Assembly (NCBI GenBank): GCA_003427395.1
Contig: BFEA01000007.1
Span: 5,153,152 to 5,176,335, forward strand
Reading direction: 5' to 3'
Length of the DNA: 23,184 nt
Source: Chara braunii
Taxonomy: Eukaryota; Streptophyta; Charophyceae; Charales; Characeae
Under the pieces are notes generated by a model. The model ran no database searches. It was not told where the DNA came from and worked only from the letters and a program-made list of their open reading frames with translations. The position numbers and the translations under genes were made by a program. Position 1 is the stretch's first letter, and each line of letters starts with the position of its first letter. Below are positions 16,829 through 23,184 of the stretch, in pieces.

Positions 16829-17376
16829 GCGCTCGTAGATGGAGGGGATGAAATAACGCTCATTAGGAAAGGTTTTGCAAAGATTACGGGATGCCAGTAA
16901 ACAAAGAGACAACGAGAAGCGTCCGTGGCGCAGGCGGGGAAATTCCCTTCTCCGGATATATTACTAAGTGCGCCGTCAAGGCCGGGGTTAGGGAGTCCAT
17001 CTGGTCGTTCCAACGGATAACTGTCATGGACGAAATGGACCATGACATAATCCTTGGGAGACCTTGGTGTGCGAATGAGGAGATGATCGAAATGCACCTG
17101 CATGATGGAACATACATGGTGGACATAGAAGACCCGGCGACAGTACGTGGTGAACTACTTCGTCTCATCGGGACAAGCGGTGACACGCCAAAGGGGAAAT
17201 TAGCAACACGGTCACCATCATTCGAAGAAAGTGCCAGAAAGGGGCCTTTTGCACGAATGGAAGAAATGAGGGAAATGGTAGAAATTATGATTGAGGAGGC
17301 ATTCAGCAAGAAAGAATGGGTCAAGATGGGGCTACCACAGAAAAAGCGGAGATAGGAGGACGATGCCCTAGGAGTA

Positions 17377-19427
17377 ATGGTAGTAGAGAAAGAGACAGAG
17401 GTCGAATTAGGGGTCAGCTTGCTGAGGCCAAGGGAGGTTCGGGATGAGGAGGTCGGGATAACATTGGAAGTCCCGGACCTACTCCACCTCATCAAGGCTA
17501 TCCGATACCATAAGGTAGGTGTGGACCCAGTCGCTCTCGCCAAGTTTGAGGGAGAAGTCCGAAAAGGCTACTGCCTGAATGGGAAATTAATCAGTATCCA
17601 GCCTCAGATTGCTGAAGCACCTCGGGCAAATCGGGCTTTCCATTTTTTAGGAGAAAGATCCTGGAAGGAAGCATTCGCAAGTACAAACCAGTAGGGAAGA
17701 AGGCCAAGCCTGTCTCAGTCCTGCTAGAAACAACAAAGGAAGAAGCCATGGAAAGGGAGGAGGAAGTGCTCCGAGTGATTAGAGAAAGAAGGGCAACAGA
17801 GGGGCATCGAATACCAAACGAAGTAGTAGAGACCATGAAGATAGGGGTGGAGGGATTCCTGACAGAGCATGAGACATGCTTGATCAAAGAAGCATGCCAA
17901 GAGTTGCACCTAGCTTTTACCTTCAACGACCATCACAAGGGACTATTAGACGCGAAATTGACACCCCCGGTCAAGATCCACACAGTCGAGCACAATTGTT
18001 GGAACGACAAGGGGTCCGCCTACGACTTTGGAATAGCAGGGGAAGTAACAGAACTACTCAGAACAAAAATAGACTCCTTTGTGGCAGAACCCACCGCGTC
18101 ACCATACGTGAATAGATGGTTTGTGTTCCGGAAGCCTAACAAATCGCTTAGGTGGATCGAGGATCTGCAAAAATTAAATGTTGTCACCATCCGGGGCGCA
18201 GGATCATTGCCTTAAGCTGACCTACTGGCAGAATCTCACGCCAGACGAAGCATTTACTCATTGGTAGACCTCTATTATGGATACGATCAACTCTCACTGG
18301 ACGCCCGGGATAGACCCTACACGACTATGCATACCCCGGTAGGTCAATTACAAATGCAAGTGACTCCTATGGGCTTCACCAATGCTGTGGCGGAAGCACA
18401 AAGAAGGATGCTCGCACTCGCGGGAGATATGTTCCCTGCAAAATGCGAACTGTACATTGACGACAATTCGATCAAAGGCGCACGCGACACAAAAATCCAA
18501 CCAGGGATACAAAAATTTGTACACCTGCAGGATATCAAAGAGCTTCTCCGCAGGTTCTTGGAATACAACATCACTGCCAACGGCCCCAAAAACATTCTGC
18601 CAGTGCCGGAAGTAACCATCCTAGGATTTCGTTGCGGGTCGTATGGGAGGAACTCGGATCCGGCCAAGACAAACAAAATCTCTCAATGGCCAACGCCCCT
18701 GCGAACCACAACGGAGGTGAGGGCCTTTGTAGGAGTTGTAGAATTTTGGAGGATTTTCATCAAAGGATTCGCAAAGGTAGCCGAGCCCATTCGGGCCATG
18801 ATCCGCGAAGAGGGCATGCTCGATTGGACGGAGGAACGAGAAGTCGCCGTCCAGACCTTGAAAGACATATTGACATCTGAACAAGTCACTCTTGCTGCTC
18901 CATGTTTTAACGATGAAGTAGGACGTCCGTTTGTGCTTGAGACCGAAAGGGGACCACTAGCCGTGAGAGGAGTTATGATCCAAAGAGGGGAAGATGCAGG
19001 GGAACGGTCAATCAGATTTGAGAGTAGGACGCAGAACTCCGCCGAGCGTTGCTACTCTCAATTCAAGAAAGAAGTGTTGGTCGTTCTCCACTGCCTCAAG
19101 ACCTTCCAAGCCTACCTCTTTGGAAGGAGGTTCATCTTGAGAATAGATCTGACAAACGTCGCAGGAGCTCTAAAGAATTACAAGCCTATAGACCCCACCG
19201 TGGGAAGATGGGTGGGGTTCATCTGGCAATTTGACTACAAGATCGAGCGCATAGCCGGTCTTAGGAACAGGGCCGACGGCTTGAGCAGGATGTGTATTAC
19301 ACCGGAAGGAGTAGAGAACGCGGAACCTATCGATGCGTTCCTCAACTACGAGGGAGGGACCCTTGTGGTAGATAATGAAATGATAGAACCCGCTTGCACG
19401 TTCGGGGAATTGTCGCTTAAGACTTGA
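17377..19427 (+). pseudogene. pol: Reverse transcriptase and RNase H of the Ty3/gypsy element
   Basis: This part copies element RNA into DNA. A linker (17377-17694) changes frame near 17640, after which one frame runs to 19427, with TAA at 18213-18215. RT blocks: RKPNKSLRWIEDLQKLN (fingers, about 18130), VDLYYGYDQLSLD (motif A with catalytic Asp, 18264 onward), TPMGFTNAVAEA (motif B), YIDD at 18453-18464 (motif C, two catalytic Asp), and ILGFRCGS and GFAKVAEPI in the thumb and connection. The RNase H part has FVLETERGPLAV, with Glu where the first catalytic Asp is usual, AERCYSQFKKE (Glu), LRIDLTNV (Asp) and RADGLSR (Asp). The reading ends at TGA 19425-19427 but continues in frame toward integrase. 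Confidence 0.92.
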
Positions 19428-20992
19428 GAGAAAGGGTCTCCCGCAGTGGTGGCAGAACTCAGGGAAGGGGCAGTTACAAAAACCGGCCACAAGGAAGAGA
19501 AAGACTCGTGGGGTGACATTGTGGGACCTCAGGAAGAGCTGATGGCAATGGCTGTAGAAGGGGGGCAAGAAGTGGTTATGAGTCTGGTTGAGTCATGGGA
19601 ACAGAAGCGGCAACACTACTTAGTAAACCAAGTGCAGAATGGGCAGGAGGATCGCTGGGATCATAAGGAATTCGTCCTTATCCGATCGAATGATGGGATC
19701 TTCAAGGAGATCGGTCTATTATTAGTGGGAAACTAGGAGGCTCAGGAGGTTAGCCTCAAGGCCAGAGAGGAAGCCGATAAGTAAGTACTAAGAAATGGAC
19801 ACCTGTTCAGAAAAGAGGAAGGCCTAATGCCTAGAAGGGTGGTGTGTGGACAATCAAAGCAAGTTGACATAATTCAGGCGATGCATGATGGGTCGGCAGG
19901 AGGACATCGCTCCTCAAAAGGGACCCTGGCCAAAAATGCGCCACTTTACTTTTGGTCGGGAATGGGGAGTATGATTGCCACGTACTACCAGACCTGCTTG
20001 ATCTGTCAAGAGCGGAGTACGACTCGAATCTTGGAATCTTTGAGACCCACGCGAGTGCTAGGACCTGGGCACCTGGTCCATCTCGACCTCGTAGTCATGC
20101 CTGTATCCACGAAAAGATACAGATACATACTTGACGCTAGAGATAATCTCAGTGGGTTTGTGGAGGCGGTAACCCTTAAGAAGAAAACTGGACCGACAGC
20201 GGCTGATTGGATCGAGGACTTTTATCCGAGGTACCCATTTATCAGAAGATTTATAGCTGATAATGAGACATAATTCGTGAATCAAGACGTGTTAAGTACA
20301 TGCAAGAGACTCGGGGTGCCCATCAAGTTAATTGAGCCATACCACCCTGAAGCTAATACACTCGTGGAGAGAGGGCACAAAACTTTGAAAAACACGATCA
20401 CAAAGTTAGCAGCGGATGATCTTGGGAACTGGCCAAAGAACCTCAAGCAAGCAGTGTTTGCAGAAAATGTGACCCCAAAGAGGACCACTGGGTGTATTCC
20501 AGTCGAGTTGTGGTATGGGAGGGAAATTGACTTCCCTGTAGAATCCCTAGTACAACTTGGAACAGGCTGGATGACGACCCACGCCTGACGGCGGAACAGT
20601 TAATTGAGACTAGATTTCGGCAGATCATTCAAAATGAGGAGGCAATGGAAGAATTCATAAGTCGGGTTCTGGATAGCAGAATGAAGGATAAGGCGAGGTG
20701 GGATCAACTGTGGAACATCAGGAAAGAACCACTACAGGTGAGGGAACTGGTCCTAGTCAGGAATTCCGCGCTAGAAAATACTTGGTCAGGACAACTGGGG
20801 AGAAGATTCAAGGGCCCCTACCGGGTCGCCAAGAGACTGGGGGTGAACACTTTTGAGTTGAAAGATTTGGATGGGACCAGGGTAAAAGGACCATTTCCAA
20901 GACAACGGTTGGTCAGATTCCTAAGTCGGGACCCAGTGGAACAGTGGTTGCAAGAGGCTCATGACAAGGAAACTGGGAAACAGTCCGGCTAA
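19428..20992 (+). pseudogene. pol: Integrase of the Ty3/gypsy element with upstream linker
   Basis: Integrase inserts the cDNA. The linker 19428-19826 is charged and has stops at 19734 (TAG) and 19782 (TAA). The HHCC finger follows: HDGSAGGH, then CLICQ (19884 to about 20012). The catalytic core keeps all three acids: Asp in HLDLVV (20085), Asp in FIADNE (20259) and Glu in TLVERGHK (20367). A TAA at 20271-20273 falls just after the second Asp. The frame changes near 20565. The rest (to 20992) has LIETRFRQII, KARWDQLWN, VLVRNS and GRRFKGPYRVAKRL, the C-terminal DNA-binding barrel with the GPY motif of Ty3 elements. I see no chromodomain after it. Confidence 0.92.
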
Positions 20993-21437
20993 GACACCAA
21001 CAAAGTTCTTACCTATGACGTGTCTGTTTTGTGTGGAGGGGTTTTTGACTATACCTATGGGAGCGGACTGCATGAATTAAGTAATGCGACTGGGGCATTG
21101 TACCATAGTTTTTGGTGAGGAATGATACGGGGATGAATACCTGGGGCATTGTACCATAGTTTTTTTTGTGAGGGATAGATGGTATCGGGATGATTGTCTG
21201 GGGCAACCTATCACGGCTTCGAGAAAAATGCATGAGATTTAAGTGAGACACGAAATGATTCATTATATGGATGGGCTGGGCAAAAGGGGTGCATCCTTGG
21301 AAATTTAGGCAACTTTGGCATCATGAGGAAATGGGACTTGGGATTCTGCTATTACTTGGACAGGGCTCCGCCTTGGGAATGTGGACTGAGCTTCCGTTTT
21401 CCTTGTCCTGACAGGCATAGGGAAAACACAAGACAAG
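20993..21437 (+). other. Non-coding spacer after integrase
   Basis: It contains the 51-57-bp repeats at 21090-21215 and otherwise stops in all frames. It links integrase to the downstream accessory ORF region. Confidence 0.5.
21090..21215 (+). repeat. 51-57-bp tandem repeat, 2.3 copies
   Basis: CTGGGGCATTGTACCATAG plus a T-run starts at 21090 and 21141. A third, partial copy CTGGGGCAACC starts at 21198. The rest of each unit shares GTGAGG and GAT-GG-ATCGGGATGA-type sequence. It could be near the polypurine tract or untranslated region of the element. Confidence 0.8.
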
Positions 21438-22383
21438 ATGAAACTCAATAATGAGAACGATGTCAACCACGCTAACGTGTCTTTTGAAGATGAGTGGCAA
21501 AGAACCGAGAGGCCACGAGACAGGCCAATACCGGTATTCTTCATTGGGCCACAACCAAGACGGACACTAGGAAGGAGAAAGAGAAAGTTGTTGATCCGCA
21601 AACCTTCGCCCCTTAAAGAAGGCGAGAAATTGTAGCCCTTGTCCGAAGAGGAAAGTGAGGAACAAGGAGCAGGGGAGAGAAGGGAGGAAGAAAGGCAAGG
21701 TATGCGTGACAGTGATGAGAGAGGGGGCAGAGAGGGACAAAGTACGCATGACAGCATTGAAAGGAGGGACGAAGAGGCAAAGTGTGCAAGGCAATTGCGA
21801 AAGAAGAGACGAGGAAAGAGAGAACGTGTGCCACGATTCTGAGGGGGGTGAGGAAGATGCCCGAAGAAGGCGGGGCAGTTGTGAGAGGGGGTGTACGGGT
21901 TTTGAGGACGAACCCGAGAGAAGGACGTATATCCCATACAACTTGAATCCGGAAAACTTTACGGGTGAATTCAGTCTCGTGCAAGAGGAAGAGGATGAGA
22001 GTAAGGATGAGGTGCACAAAGTCATTGCCATCAGTAGTGGCGATGAAACAGATCTCAAGGCCTAGGGCTGAGGGGCACCTTCAACAAGTAGGCCAAGGGA
22101 AGGACCCTCCAGGTGGGAAGAAAAATTCGGACCCACACACAGTCATTGGTTCGAGCAATGGATGAGTGTGATTAAGCACGATTGGATTATCAGAACCAGA
22201 GAACTAACGAGGGCCGGAGTGGCGGTTACACCTTTGGACTTTTACAACGAGGAAGAACTGCGAGAGATTGCACAAAGAAAAAGGGAGATCATGGCCGCCG
22301 GCCTGGGAGCCGAAGGACCAGCCAGGCGCAACAACGAACGGGCACCCAAGCGACAAAGGACTGATGACCCGAGGAGGGACTAA
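21438..22383 (+). pseudogene. Unrecognised accessory ORF region after integrase
   Basis: A frame opens at ATG 21438 and runs to 21842 with a TAG at 21633-21635. It is rich in E, R and K, and its DNA holds a degenerate purine-rich repeat (GACGAAGAGG-like units). Coding character continues in the next frame to 22383, with stops TAG 22063 and TGA 22069. That part has YIPYNLNPENFTGEF, an acidic stretch, VIAISSGDE (22021-22047), a Trp-rich WFEQWMSVIKHDWII, EELREIAQRKREIM and a basic APKRQR tail. VIAISS followed by acids fits a SUMO-interacting motif, and the tail could be a nuclear localisation signal; both are by motif only. No membrane segment, so not env-like. Function unknown. Confidence 0.45.
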
Positions 22384-22453
22384 AAATGAGGCACAAGCTT
22401 GGCAAGAGTTGTCGTTTTTTGCAAGAAGTAGAGAAAAGATTTGACTAGTATGA

Positions 22454-22699
22454 ATGAGGTTGTTAAGGGCAAGCACGACAGGGACTAGTCAAGATTTTAG
22501 CTTAATGGGCAAAAAAACAGTATTCGAGCTACTTTTTTTGGATGAGCTACCTCAGATGGATTTTGAGAGAAAAACATTGGCAGGGGACATAGGTATGAGA
22601 CTAGTTGGGATGGGACAATTGCAGGCTTTGGACAAGACAGAGATTGTACCTTGGATGAAAATTATGAATATGGATGAATTGAGCACGAAAGAGCATTGA
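22454..22699 (+). CDS. Small open frame, doubtful
   Basis: ATG 22454 opens 81 residues, with KKTVFELLFLDELPQMDF and GMRLVGMGQLQALDKTEIVPW. The spacing of L and D residues looks protein-like, and it lies 70 bases after the accessory ORF on the same strand. I recognise no family. It may be a further decayed piece of the element. Confidence 0.25.
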   Translation: MRLLRASTTGTSQDFSLMGKKTVFELLFLDELPQMDFERKTLAGDIGMRLVGMGQLQALDKTEIVPWMKIMNMDELSTKEH

Positions 22700-23088
22700 G
22701 TGACAGACAAATACAAAAGAGGTTAGGAAACCTATGGATAGAGCGGTACGAGGATGCCCTCTCCTATAAGCCTAATCCGACCAAGTCAGAGTCATTTCAC
22801 AAGGGACAAAGTTGTGAGAGTGAACAAGAGTGAAAAGGACAGAAGGACCCGCATCTGATCTATGGTTGAACGGTCGGGCGGGCTAGCACTGCCTAAGGTT
22901 GAAAAGCCTCTACTTGGGTGCTAGACGCTAAGTCGGGTGTATGAATGAGGATGTTGGAATTAAGCAAAACTATATTGAGAATAGGAGGAAAGATACAACA
23001 CGCTGAAAACTGCAAAGATGGTTGTCTTCTAACCCGCAAAAAAAAATCGGATCCGTGTCCTCAAAGCCCATCCCCTCGAGCGCTAGCA
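22700..23088. other. Region without a recognisable gene
   Basis: All frames are closed within about 40 codons. A purine run, GAGAATAGGAGGAAAGA near 22977-22993, could be a polypurine tract, but no LTR start is provable after it. The A8 run at about 23040 is the only other notable feature. Confidence 0.4.
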
Positions 23089-23184
23089 TTTGAGAATGGA
23101 AAGGAATGACCCTAACCAGGCTGTTCGACTTGAGAATCGAAAGGAATAGCCCTAACCATGCTGTTCGACTTGAGAATGGAAAGG
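23089..23184. repeat. 40-bp minisatellite, 2.4 copies, open to the right
   Basis: Copies start at 23089, 23129 and 23169 (partial). Each begins TTGAGAAT-GAAAGGAAT and ends ACCA-GCTGTTCGA. Only a few differences separate the copies. The array is cut by the window edge. Confidence 0.93.

Larger units (their letters stand above)
16104..17355 (+). pseudogene. pol: Retroviral-type aspartic protease, split by mitochondrial DNA
   Basis: This enzyme cleaves gag-pol. The strand before the active site is encoded at 16104-16152 (LPVGKMKVQIGSH). Coding resumes at 16829 with A-L-V-D-G-G-D-E-I-T-L-I, the active-site motif, with Asp at 16838-16840. The usual D-[ST]-G is D-G-G here, so the active site is altered as well as split. 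A one-base change in the GGG run near 16887 moves the frame to 16891-17355. That part contains the family's C-terminal signature DIILGRPW (17044-17067), which follows VMDEMDH. It ends at TAG 17353-17355, after which the same frame continues into the RT linker. The 676 bp in between are mitochondrial. Confidence 0.8.
13787..20992 (+). mobile_element. Decayed Ty3/gypsy retrotransposon, gag-pol region
   Basis: The domain order gag, protease, reverse transcriptase, RNase H, integrase is the Ty3/gypsy order. Conserved motifs are visible for each domain. In-frame stops lie at 14144, 15116, 15611, 15775, 17353, 18213, 19425, 19734, 19782 and 20271. Frame changes occur near 15640, 16090, 16887, 17640 and 20565. 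Mitochondrial DNA interrupts the protease at 16153-16828. No integrase-coupled chromodomain is evident at the end. The linker and RT style (IEDLQKLN, DLYYGYDQ, YIDD) remind me of elements common in basidiomycete fungi more than of the usual plant Tekay, CRM, Tat or Athila groups; that is from memory and needs a tree. LTRs were not found by eye. Confidence 0.9.

Noticed and set aside
16150-16830. Whole window as mitochondrial DNA carrying a retrotransposon
   Set aside because: The mitochondrial genes are all broken or truncated, their block interrupts contiguous protease code, and no organelle gene is seen elsewhere.
21305-22058. Long - strand frames (163 and 210 codons) opposite the accessory region
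   Set aside because: They are the complement of the E/R/K-rich repeat and read as Ser/Leu/Pro low complexity. The + strand frames have varied, protein-like segments and match the orientation of the element.
22355-22390. Possible hammerhead ribozyme core (CTGATGA followed by a CCC/GGG stem)
   Set aside because: The required GAAA after stem II is absent (ACTAAA instead), no flanking stems I and III are evident, and the bases lie in the accessory reading frame.

Overview
The window looks like nuclear DNA of a non-flowering land plant: repeat-rich, with no intact host gene that I can recognise. The best taxonomic clue is a 676-bp block of mitochondrial DNA (16153-16828). It carries native-type mitochondrial tRNA-Ala(UGC) and tRNA-Thr(GGU), the 3' end of mitochondrial rps11, a piece of nad5 and the first codons of atp9. 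From general knowledge, mitochondrial rps11 and these two native tRNA genes are typical of bryophytes, lycophytes and some ferns or gymnosperms, and are mostly absent from flowering plants. A bryophyte, lycophyte or fern is therefore my best guess, but this is an inference.

The recognisable core is a decayed Ty3/gypsy-type LTR retrotransposon on the + strand, 13787-20992. Its order is gag with a CCHC zinc knuckle, a gag-protease linker, aspartic protease, reverse transcriptase (YIDD box), RNase H, and integrase with its HHCC finger and D,D,E residues. I count ten in-frame stops and at least five frame changes, so it cannot be autonomous now. The mitochondrial block sits inside the protease, exactly before the active-site strand. 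An unrecognised open region with acidic repeats, a SUMO-interacting-like motif and a basic tail (21438-22383) follows integrase. I could not pair two LTRs. A primer-binding-site-like sequence lies at 13110, and candidate TATA boxes lie at 7306 and 13608.

Layout: 1-171, 53-bp minisatellite. 172-3050, no gene seen. 3053-6395, a head-to-tail array of four diverged copies of one unrecognised protein family; the first two are mostly open and the last two are broken. 6396-7750, GC-rich, with many perfect inverted repeats, including a run of five hairpins just after a TATA box. 7750-10320, AT-richer, with two unusual repeat families: a 110-126-bp repeat alternating between two types (8484-9015), and seven hairpins (9311-10026) that share a nearly constant loop while their stem arms differ yet stay complementary. 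10322-13780, apparently non-coding, with weak ORFs, a plausible 110-nt plant-type intron, palindromes and a duplicated leader before gag. 13787-20992, the retrotransposon. 20993-23184, downstream repeats, the accessory ORF region and a 40-bp minisatellite at the right edge.

Most worth a second look: the seven-member hairpin family with covarying stems, the four-copy unknown protein array, and the five-gene mitochondrial mosaic with a nad5/rps11 fusion at a shared short sequence.
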